Below, piece by piece: positions 39,139 to 48,088 of a DNA stretch of 64,000 nucleotides. The stretch covers positions 1-64,000 of the forward strand of contig CACKEA010000005.1 of the NCBI GenBank assembly GCA_902599045.1. Direction: 5' to 3'. The notes below the pieces were generated by a model. That model searched no databases and was not told the origin of the DNA. It saw only the letters and a list, made by a program, of their open reading frames with translations. The translations under genes and the position numbers were made by a program. Positions within the stretch are counted from its first letter, which is position 1. Every line of letters begins with the position of its first letter. The DNA is from an uncultured Alphaproteobacteria bacterium (GTDB lineage: Bacteria; Pseudomonadota; Alphaproteobacteria; HIMB59).

Positions 39139-40886
39139 GCCAATGCTTGTGCTTGAAATATTTGACTTTTATAACTTCTAATATCTGCATATGCATCATA
39201 AATTTTATTTTTCTTTCTTGTGCATAATATAAAACCTTCACTCCAGTCAGTAACTGTTTGGCATTTATGACCCTTTTTAATTAATTTTGATTTTAAGGGT
39301 GCAAGCCGCTCTTCTAACAATAACTGTTTATAATTTGGATCATGTGGATGGAAAAAAGCAGGTAAATGCTCTGATGAAACTCTGGGCTCATTTAAGGCTT
39401 GATCTATATTTTTATTTGAAAACATATAATTTATTAAAAATTGAGCCTGCCATTGGTCTTGAGCATCACCACCCATAGTCCCACAACTAAGTATTTCCTT
39501 TTTCTTATGATTGATAATCAAAGTTGGACTCAGCGTTGTTCTTGGTTGTTGCAGGGGAGTAATGAAGTTTGCATGACCAGGTTTTGATAAATAAAAGGTC
39601 ATCAGTCTATTTCCTAAAGGAAATCCTAATTCATTAATTACTTCATTAGATCTAATCCAGCCTCCGCTAGGTGTGCATGAAACTACATTATTATCCTTGT
39701 CTATGATACTGATATGTACAGTCCCAGCTCCCCATGGTTTAATGTCATTGTCGATTGGCAATAAAGAATTTTTAGACAGAGGATCTCCAGGGATAATTGT
39801 ATCAATAGCTTTTTCTGTAATTAGTCGAATTCTTTTATTCAAGTATGTATCATTCAATAGGTGACTTGCCTTTACTCTTGTATTGTATTTACCAGTAAAA
39901 TACATCTCTCTGTCAGCAAATGTTAATTTTAAGATTTCAATAAATTTATGAATATCATCAGCTGATTGAAGAGTTTTAATTTTTTGTTTATTTGCCATTT
40001 TTAACATCATTAAACTTGTTAATCCTTGACCCCAAAAATTTGTTTTATAGACTTGAAAATCACCATATTTCTCGAAAATCGTTTTTTCAAACTTTACATT
40101 AAAATTTTCAAAATCATCTTTTGAGAGAAGACCATCATTTTTTTTAGAAAATTTTAAAAAAGAATTTGCTACATCACCCTTATAAAAGGCATCATGTAAT
40201 TTATTAAACTTATTGTTTCGAGTACCAGTAGTTTTTTTTTCATAATTACCCAGATAGTCTAATAAGTTTGAGTAAGCTAAATTTTTAAATAAGCTTCCAA
40301 CTTTTGGAATATCTTTATTATTTTTTAAATATAGTTTTGCAGAATTTTTCCATTCTTTCCTAAATTTGTCTTTTAAACTATTTAATCCAAATTTATTTTG
40401 ATTAATAATTCCAGTATGTATTGGAAAACCCTCTTTTGCATATACCTTTGCATATTGAGAGATAGTTTTAAAATCAAGACTCCCGTATCTTTGCAACATC
40501 CTAAAAATAGAGGAAAATGCAGCGGGGACACCAGCACTTAAAATACCTTGATCGGGCACTTCTGTATAACCCCTTGTAACTAAGTTTAAAAAATCAAATT
40601 TTTTTGGAGATATTGTATTTCCATTTAAAACTAAAGGATTTTGATCTTTTGGTTTTAAAATCATCACTCCTTCTCCTCCCATTCCAAACATTTGAGGATT
40701 GACGAGGCCTTCAACTAACATCGCTCCAGCAGCAGCATCAAATGCATTCCCTTTATCATCATTTAAAATACTGTAAGCGGTCATTGATGATAAATTAGAA
40801 TGAGTTGCTACAGCACCGTTGGTACCTGAATAGCTAGGTATAAAACTATTTGAACTATTGTCATCTGTCCTAAAAGATCTATTCAT
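39132..40886 (-). CDS. ggt: Gamma-glutamyltransferase-family Ntn hydrolase
   Basis: 584-residue proenzyme-type Ntn hydrolase. The nucleophile Thr is expected at about 389 in WGAGTVHISIIDKDNN (canonical TTHxSVVD), with SCTPSGGW, then GHANFITPLQQPRTTLSPT and CGTMGGDAQDQWQ downstream. The N-terminal half has GAVATHSNLSS and NAFDAAAGAMLVEG. No Sec signal peptide is visible, unlike most periplasmic GGTs, so it may be cytosolic. It could equally be an oxamate- or cephalosporin-acylase-like member of the family. Confidence 0.85.
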   Translation of the reverse strand: MNRSFRTDDNSSNSFIPSYSGTNGAVATHSNLSSMTAYSILNDDKGNAFDAAAGAMLVEGLVNPQMFGMGGEGVMILKPKDQNPLVLNGNTISPKKFDFLNLVTRGYTEVPDQGILSAGVPAAFSSIFRMLQRYGSLDFKTISQYAKVYAKEGFPIHTGIINQNKFGLNSLKDKFRKEWKNSAKLYLKNNKDIPKVGSLFKNLAYSNLLDYLGNYEKKTTGTRNNKFNKLHDAFYKGDVANSFLKFSKKNDGLLSKDDFENFNVKFEKTIFEKYGDFQVYKTNFWGQGLTSLMMLKMANKQKIKTLQSADDIHKFIEILKLTFADREMYFTGKYNTRVKASHLLNDTYLNKRIRLITEKAIDTIIPGDPLSKNSLLPIDNDIKPWGAGTVHISIIDKDNNVVSCTPSGGWIRSNEVINELGFPLGNRLMTFYLSKPGHANFITPLQQPRTTLSPTLIINHKKKEILSCGTMGGDAQDQWQAQFLINYMFSNKNIDQALNEPRVSSEHLPAFFHPHDPNYKQLLLEERLAPLKSKLIKKGHKCQTVTDWSEGFILCTRKKNKIYDAYADIRSYKSQIFQAQALAW

Positions 40887-40975
40887 TGTGTATCAATTTA
40901 TTTGTCCATTAAAAATTTATCTAGGTGATTTTATAAAACATTTCTTTTTTGAAAGATTGCATTATAAAGTTATAT

Positions 40976-41413
40976 ATGACCTGGAAGTTAATATCAAAAT
41001 CTTCGTATTCACTATTACTAGGTGAATTAGAGACAAAACAAGAAAATAATCAGAACATATATCGTATAACTGTTACCGAAAAACATCTTAATTCTGGAAA
41101 TTTTGCCCATGGTGGTTTTTTAATGTCTGTTTTAGATAATGTAATGGGTAATGCTGCTTACAAGTCATTTGGTAATAGGCCATGTGTGACTATATCAATG
41201 AACACACACTTTACTTTTTCTGCTCAAAAAGGAGATGAATTAATAGGTATTCCTTCTATTGAAAGAATGACTAAAACTTTATGTTTTGTGAAATGCGAAG
41301 TTTTTTCAAAAAATGAAATTATTGTTTCAGGAAATGGTATTTGGAAGTTAGTTAAAACATCATTAAGTAAATCTGTAAAAGATAAAAAAGCAGATGATGA
41401 TGGTGGATGGTAG
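40976..41413 (+). CDS. PaaI-type hotdog-fold thioesterase
   Basis: 145 residues from the ATG at 40976; an upstream TTG at 40949 would add nine. The motif NFAHGGFLMSVLDNVMGNAA near residues 43-62 is the hotdog helix with the HGG(x)xxxxDxxxG pattern of PaaI/acyl-CoA thioesterases. It likely hydrolyses an acyl-CoA. The gene is divergent from ggt across about 90 bases and followed after 27 bases by an MFS transporter. Confidence 0.88.
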   Translation: MTWKLISKSSYSLLLGELETKQENNQNIYRITVTEKHLNSGNFAHGGFLMSVLDNVMGNAAYKSFGNRPCVTISMNTHFTFSAQKGDELIGIPSIERMTKTLCFVKCEVFSKNEIIVSGNGIWKLVKTSLSKSVKDKKADDDGGW

Positions 41414-41440
41414 TAATTTAATTACTTTTAATTTTAAAAA

Positions 41441-42583
41441 TTGAAAATTCATATTTCAGATACTAATGCATGCAAAGCACTATTTTTTTCAATCTCTTTT
41501 TTTGTAGGTTTATGGGCTGTTAGAATTCCCGATATAAAAGATCAAATAGAAGTTGATTACACTGGGATGGGTTATTTATTTGTTATCTTTTCAATTGGTT
41601 CCGTTTTAACAATGATCGTTGCACCAAAAATAACACAACTTTATTCGTCCAAAAAAATTTCCCTTATGTCTGGATTTATTATAAGTGTTTTATGGCTTTT
41701 AATACCATTTGCACAATTATTTGAATTCATGGCATTGCTGAGTTTTATATTTGGTGTTTGTTATGGACTATTTGAGGTAATTCTTAATGTGCAAGCGACC
41801 TTTTTAGAGAAAAAGTTTAATAAACCAATGATGTCAGGTTTTCATGCGTTTTGGAGTATTGGATTGCTGTCCGGTTCTTTGCTAACCAGTTTATTTTTGG
41901 AGTTTAAAATTAGTTTTTTTATAAATTCAATTGTGTTTGTTGCAATTTTAGCCCCAGTGATTTTTTTTAGCAGCTTAACTATAAAAAATAATAAATCAGA
42001 CTCTTTATCTTTCTTTTCTATTTTTTTTAACTGGCCACTGTTTCTAATAGTTTTATTTGTGTTAGCTGTTACAGCAGTATTTTTAGAAGGGGGCACAGAC
42101 TCTTGGGGATCTTTATATATGAGGGATTATATTAATGCTGATGGTTTTAATATTGGACTTGCCGCAATAGCCTTTAACGGAAGTATGGTTTTTGGAAGAT
42201 TAATCGGAGATAAATTAAAAGAATTATTTGGTATCTATAATTTTCTTGTCCTTTCAGTGATCGGTTCTTTGTTAGGATCACTAGTAATAGCATTAAGTAG
42301 TTCCTTAACATTTGCAATTATAGGTTTTATTATTGCTGGTTTCAGTGTCTCTTCTATTATCCCTATTTGTTACACCTTCGGATCTTCGATTGAAAATGTG
42401 AATCCTACGGTGGGAATAACTATTATCACGATAGGGGTTTATGGTGTTTTTATGATTGCACCACCTGCCTTAGGATATGTTGCTGATATCTTTGGTATTG
42501 AATTCGTTTATACACCCATGTTAATACTTTTTTTAATGGCAAGTATGATTGTAATTATGCAAAAAAAATTATTTAAAAACTAA
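41441..42583 (+). CDS. MFS transporter, YbjJ-like
   Basis: 380-residue major facilitator with about twelve hydrophobic segments. The opening FVGLWAVRIPDIKDQIEVDYTGMG and the region FGVCYGLFEVILNVQATFLEKKF resemble the YbjJ/bypass-of-stop family. It starts at TTG 41441, giving MKIHISDTNACKALFF. It ends overlapping the convergent EamA gene by 4 bases. The substrate is unknown. Confidence 0.82.
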   Translation: MKIHISDTNACKALFFSISFFVGLWAVRIPDIKDQIEVDYTGMGYLFVIFSIGSVLTMIVAPKITQLYSSKKISLMSGFIISVLWLLIPFAQLFEFMALLSFIFGVCYGLFEVILNVQATFLEKKFNKPMMSGFHAFWSIGLLSGSLLTSLFLEFKISFFINSIVFVAILAPVIFFSSLTIKNNKSDSLSFFSIFFNWPLFLIVLFVLAVTAVFLEGGTDSWGSLYMRDYINADGFNIGLAAIAFNGSMVFGRLIGDKLKELFGIYNFLVLSVIGSLLGSLVIALSSSLTFAIIGFIIAGFSVSSIIPICYTFGSSIENVNPTVGITIITIGVYGVFMIAPPALGYVADIFGIEFVYTPMLILFLMASMIVIMQKKLFKN

Positions 42584-43452
42584 TTTCTTTTTAAAATTAA
42601 TATATTTCCAAATAGTACTAAAAAAGCACCTATGTATAAGTTCATATCCCATATCAATCCTTCAAATATGGTAGAAATTATTAGTGCTATGAGAGGCATT
42701 ATGATTGCAACATAAGCTGCATCATTTGCCCCAATATTTTTAATAATTGACAAGTATAGGATAAAACCAAATACACTTCCAAAGATTGATAAATATAAAA
42801 GAGAAATTATATATCTATAACTAAAATCAAAATTTAAATCTATACCGACTACTAATAGATAAATTAGTAAGGTTACAGAGCCATATAACATTCCATAACC
42901 TGTAACAGCCACAACATTCAATTTAACTTTAGAGGTGTACTCTGATATTAGGTTTCCTATAGATGCGAAGTAGGTCGCCAATACTCCTAATAATATTCCA
43001 ATACTCGTACCCTTTGAAAATTCAAAACTAATGATTTCACCATAAAAAATAAATAATAAGCCTAAAGTTCCAATGAGGCCTCCCACTAGTGTCATAATTT
43101 TGGGATATTTATGTTTAAAAACAACATTGTTAACGACATTCATAAATAAAATTGATGAAAAACATAAAGCGACAAATCCACTGATTAAATGCACTGTAGA
43201 AAGGTAGAAAAAAACATAATTTATATTGAATAACGAAATACCAAGAGCTGCAATCAAGAGGTGTTCCTTCAATGAAAATCTAAGGTTTATTTTTTTGAAC
43301 ACACAAAAGACTAAAATTATGATGGAAGATAAAAAAAATCGATAAAAAACCGATGTCATTGGATCAACTATTCCCAGCTGAAATTTAATTATATACCAAG
43401 TAGGTCCCCAAACTATTAGTGTTGAAATAAATAAAAATATTGTATTGTTCAA
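42580..43452 (-). CDS. EamA/DMT-superfamily permease
   Basis: 290-residue membrane protein with about ten spans in two EamA halves. The opening STLIVWGPTWYIIKFQLG, the phrase SVFYRFFLSSIIILVFC, and the end of repeat 1 are as in drug/metabolite transporters of the RhaT/YdcZ class. Repeat 2 begins around GILLGVLATYFASIGNLISE. It is probably an exporter of a small metabolite. It is divergent from yajQ and convergent with the MFS gene. Confidence 0.85.
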   Translation of the reverse strand: MNNTIFLFISTLIVWGPTWYIIKFQLGIVDPMTSVFYRFFLSSIIILVFCVFKKINLRFSLKEHLLIAALGISLFNINYVFFYLSTVHLISGFVALCFSSILFMNVVNNVVFKHKYPKIMTLVGGLIGTLGLLFIFYGEIISFEFSKGTSIGILLGVLATYFASIGNLISEYTSKVKLNVVAVTGYGMLYGSVTLLIYLLVVGIDLNFDFSYRYIISLLYLSIFGSVFGFILYLSIIKNIGANDAAYVAIIMPLIALIISTIFEGLIWDMNLYIGAFLVLFGNILILKRN

Positions 43453-43454
43453 TT

Positions 43455-43940
43455 ATGCCTTCTTTTGATGTTGTTTCTTCACCGGATATTCAAGAAATCG
43501 ATAATGCCATCAATAATACAAAAAGAGAAGTTGATAATAGATTTGACTTTAAGAATACAAATTCTTCAATCGAGCGTTCTGATTTTTCAATCACTATTGA
43601 AACGACTGATAATACAAAATTATCCCAGTTCAATGATATTTTAAAAAATAATATAGTGAGAAGAAAAATTGATCCTAAATTTATTCATGTTAAATCAACA
43701 GAGACCGCCTCAGGTAATAGGGTAAGACAGTTTATAGATATACTTAATGGTATTTCTAAAGAGGATGCAAAAAAAATTACAAATCTTGTAAAAACATCAA
43801 AGGCTAAAGTTCAGGCCTCCATAAATGGTGATGAAGTGAGAATTACAGGAAAAAAAAGAGATGATTTACAATCCATGATTGAATTATTGAAAACTAGCGA
43901 CATTAAAATCCCACTACAGTTTCAAAATTTTAGAGATTAG
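43455..43940 (+). CDS. yajQ: YajQ-family nucleotide-binding protein
   Basis: 161 residues starting at MPSFDVVSSPDIQEIDNAI. The family (UPF0234) opens with the same PSFDVVS segment and contains RFDFKNT and the C-terminal KVQASINGDEVRITGKKRDDLQ. Members bind nucleotides, including cyclic di-GMP in some species, and have a two-domain ferredoxin-like fold. The cellular role is unclear. It is convergent with the next gene, with an 11-base tail overlap. Confidence 0.93.
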   Translation: MPSFDVVSSPDIQEIDNAINNTKREVDNRFDFKNTNSSIERSDFSITIETTDNTKLSQFNDILKNNIVRRKIDPKFIHVKSTETASGNRVRQFIDILNGISKEDAKKITNLVKTSKAKVQASINGDEVRITGKKRDDLQSMIELLKTSDIKIPLQFQNFRD

Positions 43941-44448
43941 TAATTTCCATAGTTGTAAAATCAATCAACTTTACAATTGTTATTGTTTTTAAAAATTTAA
44001 TGCAATCTGTTGTTTTTACTTGGATAGTCTTGGTATTATCTAGCGGGTGAAAATTACATAACTCAAATTCACAAATCCCTTTATCTAAATAAAAACTTAC
44101 GTCTTTATCTGGATTATTAATTAAAGAGTAGGGGCTAACAGAACCTGGTTTAACTCCTAGTTTTTCATATAAATAATCTGCACTACCAAAGGAAAGATTA
44201 CCTTGGCATTGGATTGTATTTTTAATTATTTTTAGATCTACTTCAGTATTATCTAAACAGGATAGTAAATAAAAATTTCTTTTTTTGTCTCTTAAAAATA
44301 GGTTTTTTGTATGCGCACCTTGCATATTCAAATCTATCTTTAATTTACTTGATTCCTCGACAGTAAAAAAAGCTTCATGTTCAAAAAGTTTATATTCAAT
44401 TTTCTGTTCATCTAGTGCGGCTAATAAACTTTTTGCTTCTAATTTCAT
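43930..44448 (-). CDS. Prolyl-tRNA editing protein, ProX/YbaK family
   Basis: 172 residues of the YbaK/aa-tRNA deacylase fold. GAHTKNLFLRDKKRNFYLL, with the conserved Lys, and GSVSPYSLINN near residue 107 match the free-standing Ala-tRNA(Pro) deacylase ProX/PrdX, as does the N-terminal LFEHEAFFTVEES. It would hydrolyse mischarged Ala-tRNA(Pro). A second, different YbaK-family gene is at 52962. It is divergent from the TRAP binding protein gene, sharing a 37-base promoter gap. Confidence 0.85.
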   Translation of the reverse strand: MKLEAKSLLAALDEQKIEYKLFEHEAFFTVEESSKLKIDLNMQGAHTKNLFLRDKKRNFYLLSCLDNTEVDLKIIKNTIQCQGNLSFGSADYLYEKLGVKPGSVSPYSLINNPDKDVSFYLDKGICEFELCNFHPLDNTKTIQVKTTDCIKFLKTITIVKLIDFTTMEITNL

Positions 44449-44485
44449 TTTTATTTATAAAGTGTTATCTTATATCTATCATATT

Positions 44486-45568
44486 ATGAAAAAAAAAATT
44501 AATAGAAGAAGTTTTATTAAAAATGCCTCTATACCAGTATTAGGAGCAGCTACTTTTTCTACTTTTAATGTGCATGCTAGCACAACTACTGAATTAAACA
44601 TGGTCACCTCTTGGCCAGAGAATTTTCCAGGTATTGGCCTAGGTGCAAATAGATTAGCTCAAAGAATTGAAAGTTTATCCAATAATAGAATTAAGGTTAA
44701 TGTTTATTCTGCTGGTAAACTAGTTCCTCCATTTGGAGTTTTTGATGCTGTTTCATCTGGAACAGCAGATTTATATCACTCAGCAGAATTTTACTGGGGA
44801 GGGAAAAATAAAGCCTATCCTTTTTTTGCTGCTGTTCCTTTTGGAATGACGGCTGAAGAATTTAATTCTTGGATTTATTCAGGAAATGGTCAAATGCTTT
44901 GGGATGAGCTTGGCTCAGATTTTAATGTTAAACATTTCTTAGTTGGTAACACAGGATCAACATTATTTGGTTGGTTTAAAAATGAATTAAATAGTGTTGA
45001 AGATGTGGCGAAACTAAAAATAAGAAGTCCTGGTATGGGTGGTGATTTATTGAAAACAATGGGAGCCACTCCAGTAAACATAGCTGGGGGAGAAATCCTT
45101 CAATCACTGTCTAGCGGCGCTATAGATGCTGCAGATTGGTCTAATCCAGTTATGGATCTAGCCTTTGGTTTTTATAAAGTAACCAATTATTGTTATTACC
45201 CTGATTTTAAAAAACCAACAGTATCTATATCTCTTGGAATGAATTTAGACAAATGGAACTCTTTTGATAATGAAGCTAAAAGTATCATTGAGTTTGCTTG
45301 TCAGTCCGAAAATCAAGAAATGCTCTCTGATTTTATGTACAAAGAGGTTGTCGCTATAGAAAAATTAAAATCATTGGGTGTGGAATTTAGACAACTGCCT
45401 AAAGATATTGTTATTGAGGCCAAAAAAAATATCAGTGGTGTTTTAGATAACTATACTGATACACCCCTTGGAACTAAAATTAGAGATGATTACTTTAAGT
45501 TTTTAGGTTTGAGAGCTTCATATAAAGACTTTGATATATCTAATTACTTGAACTTTAGAAAAATTTAA
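44486..45568 (+). CDS. TRAP-transporter substrate-binding protein, TakP-like, Tat-exported
   Basis: 360 residues. The ATG at 44486 opens a Tat signal peptide with NRRSFIKNAS near residues 5-14 and a cleavage region ending VHAS. The mature part has MVTSWPENFPGIGLGANRLAQ and, further on, AADWSNPVMDLAFGFYKVTNYCYYPDF. This Trp/Tyr-rich ligand region resembles TakP, which binds 2-oxo acids. No membrane subunits (DctQ/DctM) occur in this window, so it is an orphan here. An SRAP gene follows after 2 bases. Confidence 0.88.
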   Translation: MKKKINRRSFIKNASIPVLGAATFSTFNVHASTTTELNMVTSWPENFPGIGLGANRLAQRIESLSNNRIKVNVYSAGKLVPPFGVFDAVSSGTADLYHSAEFYWGGKNKAYPFFAAVPFGMTAEEFNSWIYSGNGQMLWDELGSDFNVKHFLVGNTGSTLFGWFKNELNSVEDVAKLKIRSPGMGGDLLKTMGATPVNIAGGEILQSLSSGAIDAADWSNPVMDLAFGFYKVTNYCYYPDFKKPTVSISLGMNLDKWNSFDNEAKSIIEFACQSENQEMLSDFMYKEVVAIEKLKSLGVEFRQLPKDIVIEAKKNISGVLDNYTDTPLGTKIRDDYFKFLGLRASYKDFDISNYLNFRKI

Positions 45569-45570
45569 CT

Positions 45571-46140
45571 TTGTGCGGAAGATATTCGCTTAATCTCAAA
45601 GATAACCAATCTTATTTCAAACAAGAAACCATAAATAACTTTAAACCAATTTTTGATTATAATAATGATAATATTTCTCCAGCTACTGAAGCACCAATTA
45701 TTTTACAACATAATTCTAAATATTTATTTAAACAATCTAAATGGGGATTATTATTTGACTGGCTGCCAAAAGGAAAAACACTATTTAATATTCGTTCAGA
45801 GACTGTTCAAGAAAAATTATTCAGTAATAAACTAATTGTGAATAATCGTTGTCTAGTACCCTTTAATTATTATTTTGAGTGGATGAATACTGATGCACAA
45901 AAACAAAAATATAAATTGTATACTAAGTCACAAGTTTGTTTTTTTGGAGCAGTATTTAGTTTAGTTGATAATACTTATTACTTTTCGATCTTAACAAAAT
46001 CCTCTTTAAAAAGTATTGAGTTTATTCATAAAAGAAACCCTGTCATTATTAACAAATCGAAAATAAAGCAGTGGTTTTCGAATAATTATCAGAGTTTATT
46101 AGGTTCTTCTGAAGATATTAATTATGAGTTATCGATGTAA
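45571..46140 (+). CDS. SRAP-domain abasic-site crosslinking protein (YedK/HMCES family)
   Basis: 189 residues starting at TTG, giving MCGRYSLN. After Met removal Cys2 is exposed, as required for covalent attachment to abasic sites in single-stranded DNA. Family motifs include APIILQHN, KWGLLFDW, FNIRSETV, RCLVPFNYYFEWMN and the late conserved His in the FIHKRNPVII segment. The gene is 2 bases after the TRAP binding protein gene and probably read through with it. Confidence 0.9.
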   Translation: MCGRYSLNLKDNQSYFKQETINNFKPIFDYNNDNISPATEAPIILQHNSKYLFKQSKWGLLFDWLPKGKTLFNIRSETVQEKLFSNKLIVNNRCLVPFNYYFEWMNTDAQKQKYKLYTKSQVCFFGAVFSLVDNTYYFSILTKSSLKSIEFIHKRNPVIINKSKIKQWFSNNYQSLLGSSEDINYELSM

Positions 46141-46359
46141 TTATTTTCTAAATTTAAAAAAGGATAAGAGTTTTTCAATACCAGAAAAATGCTCCTCTAA
46201 TCTAGAGTAAACTTTATCAATCTTATTAATGTGTCCATCTAGTCTCACGTAAAGATTATCGATTTTTTTATCAAGCTTATTTAGCTTACTGTTTAGCTGT
46301 TTAATGCTATCAGATTCACTAGTTTTTGGTTGTTTTTTTAACTTAATAACTTTGTTCAT
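46141..46359 (-). CDS. Small coiled-coil protein of unknown function
   Basis: 72 residues, highly charged, with heptad-like repeats from about residue 18 to 62 (LNSKLNKLDKKIDNLYVRL, then HINKIDKVYSRLEEHF). This predicts a coiled coil. There is no signal or membrane segment. It lies tail to tail with the SRAP gene, with no gap, and 53 bases from the M48 peptidase gene. Unknown function; the clean fit between neighbours supports it as a real gene. Confidence 0.6.
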   Translation of the reverse strand: MNKVIKLKKQPKTSESDSIKQLNSKLNKLDKKIDNLYVRLDGHINKIDKVYSRLEEHFSGIEKLLSFFKFRK

Positions 46360-46412
46360 AATAACAATATAGATAATTTCTTATTTGTTGGAAGTATGAC
46401 AAAACAACGCTT

Positions 46413-47216
46413 TTAGGTAAATCTTAAGTCGACCTCGGGTATCCAATTCTTAAGTTTTTCAATACGATTTTTAGGAGAGGGATGCGTGGATAAAAATTCT
46501 GGAGGAGTATTTCCTTTTTGAGCCTCAGCCATTCTTAGCCATACCTTATATGATTCATGATTATCGTAATTAGCCATGGTCATAAAGGCTAAGCCCAAAT
46601 AATCAGCTTCAGACTCTTGCAATCTGTTAAATGGCAAAGATAAACCTAAATTAACAAGATAATCATCAGCGGAAGTGTTGGATAGTGCCCCCTCAAGAGC
46701 TATATCTAAAATTGTTGTACCTAAGTTAATAGCTAATGCTTGACTGGCTCTCTCAACGCTATGTCTTGCAACAGCATGTGCTATTTCATGTCCCATAACC
46801 GAGGCTAAACCATCGTTATTAGCCGTAACATCTAAGATACCAGTATAAAAAGCAATTTTACCTCCTGGCATGCACCAAGCATTCAGAGTGTCTTTGCTGT
46901 CTATCAAAATAAACTCCCAGTTATAGTTTTTAATGGTATCTGACTGACCCATCTTTAAAAAATACTCCTCAACAGACTCTGTAACTCTGAGGCCAACCTC
47001 TTTTACTGCTCTGTAATTAGGTCCAGACTCTATTAAATTTTCTTGTTTCTTAACTTTTTCATAAGCTTGAAGGGCTTGTTGATTAATATTTTCATCAGAA
47101 ATAATTGAGAGTTGCTTACGATTTGTTATCGCAACTTCAGAACAGGAAGGCAGGAATAAAGGTGCGCAACAGGCACAAGAGAATTTTTTAATAAAATCTC
47201 GTCTTTTAAGATTCAT
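46413..47216 (-). CDS. M48-family metalloprotease lipoprotein with Tat-type signal
   Basis: 267 residues. The N-terminus RRDFIKKFSCACCAPLFLPSC combines a twin-arginine motif with a lipobox cysteine (about residue 25). The zinc motif is HEIAHAVARH (about residues 143-152), and the third ligand Glu lies in RLQESEADYLG. It ends with STHPSPKNRIEKL. This matches LoiP/YcaL-like M48 peptidases that act on envelope proteins. The gene is divergent from the class IV aminotransferase. Confidence 0.9.
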   Translation of the reverse strand: MNLKRRDFIKKFSCACCAPLFLPSCSEVAITNRKQLSIISDENINQQALQAYEKVKKQENLIESGPNYRAVKEVGLRVTESVEEYFLKMGQSDTIKNYNWEFILIDSKDTLNAWCMPGGKIAFYTGILDVTANNDGLASVMGHEIAHAVARHSVERASQALAINLGTTILDIALEGALSNTSADDYLVNLGLSLPFNRLQESEADYLGLAFMTMANYDNHESYKVWLRMAEAQKGNTPPEFLSTHPSPKNRIEKLKNWIPEVDLRFT

Positions 47217-47245
47217 AATACTAATATAACCAAAAAGATAATCTT

Positions 47246-48088
47246 ATGACAACCTGTTATATTAATGGAAAATATAAACCACTCAGTAAATCAACTGTCA
47301 GTGTTACGGATAGGGGTTATCAGTTCTCAGATGGTGTTTACGAAGTTATTGCTGTTTTTAAGAATGAATTTGTAGATTTTAAACTTCATTTAAATAGATT
47401 ATTCATTTCCTTAAAAAAAATGGATATGAAAATTAATCTAAATAAAAATCAAATTGAAAGTATTATTAAAAAAATCAAAAAAATTAATCAACTAGAAATG
47501 GGAATAGTTTATATACAGATTACAAGAGGAGATCAAAACCCAAGGGAACACAAATACTCAAACAACCTCAAACCCAACATTGTTATTTATTCAATAATTA
47601 AAAATTTTGAATATTTAAATAAACTGGCTCAAAAGGGTGTCAAAACATCTCTTTATCCAGATGTAAGATGGCAGAGATCTGATATTAAAAGCATATCTTT
47701 ACTGGGAAATGTCTTAGCTGCAAATCATGCGAAGAAAAATAAATCTCATGAGGCAGTTCTATTTGATAACAGAAATATGATAACTGAGGGTAACTCCTCT
47801 AGTATTTGGATTATTAAGAAAAACAAATGTATTACGCATCCACTTAACTTTAGAATTTTAAAAAGCTGTACAAGACACAAATTGATTTCTATTTTGAAAA
47901 AAAATAAATTTAAATTTGAGGAAAAGAAATTTTCAATTACTTCACTTCTAAATGCAGATGAAGCATTCATGACAAGTGCCACAAATTTTATCATGCCTAT
48001 AGTTAAAGTTGATAAATATACCATTTCTAACGGAAAGCCCGGTCTAAACACTTTGAAGTTTCGTAATTTGTTTATCAATGCAATATGA
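47246..48088 (+). CDS. Class IV aminotransferase (D-amino-acid aminotransferase-like)
   Basis: 280-residue fold-type IV PLP enzyme. YINGKYKPLSKSTVSVTDRGYQFSDGVYEVIAVF is the usual opening of D-alanine aminotransferases. The PLP lysine is expected near IKSISLLGNVLAANHAKK, and TEGNSSSIWI matches the cofactor-phosphate loop. BCAT or 4-amino-4-deoxychorismate lyase are alternatives in the same fold, but the VTDRGYQFSDGVYE phrase favours Dat. The stop overlaps the msrA start by 4 bases. Confidence 0.85.
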   Translation: MTTCYINGKYKPLSKSTVSVTDRGYQFSDGVYEVIAVFKNEFVDFKLHLNRLFISLKKMDMKINLNKNQIESIIKKIKKINQLEMGIVYIQITRGDQNPREHKYSNNLKPNIVIYSIIKNFEYLNKLAQKGVKTSLYPDVRWQRSDIKSISLLGNVLAANHAKKNKSHEAVLFDNRNMITEGNSSSIWIIKKNKCITHPLNFRILKSCTRHKLISILKKNKFKFEEKKFSITSLLNADEAFMTSATNFIMPIVKVDKYTISNGKPGLNTLKFRNLFINAI

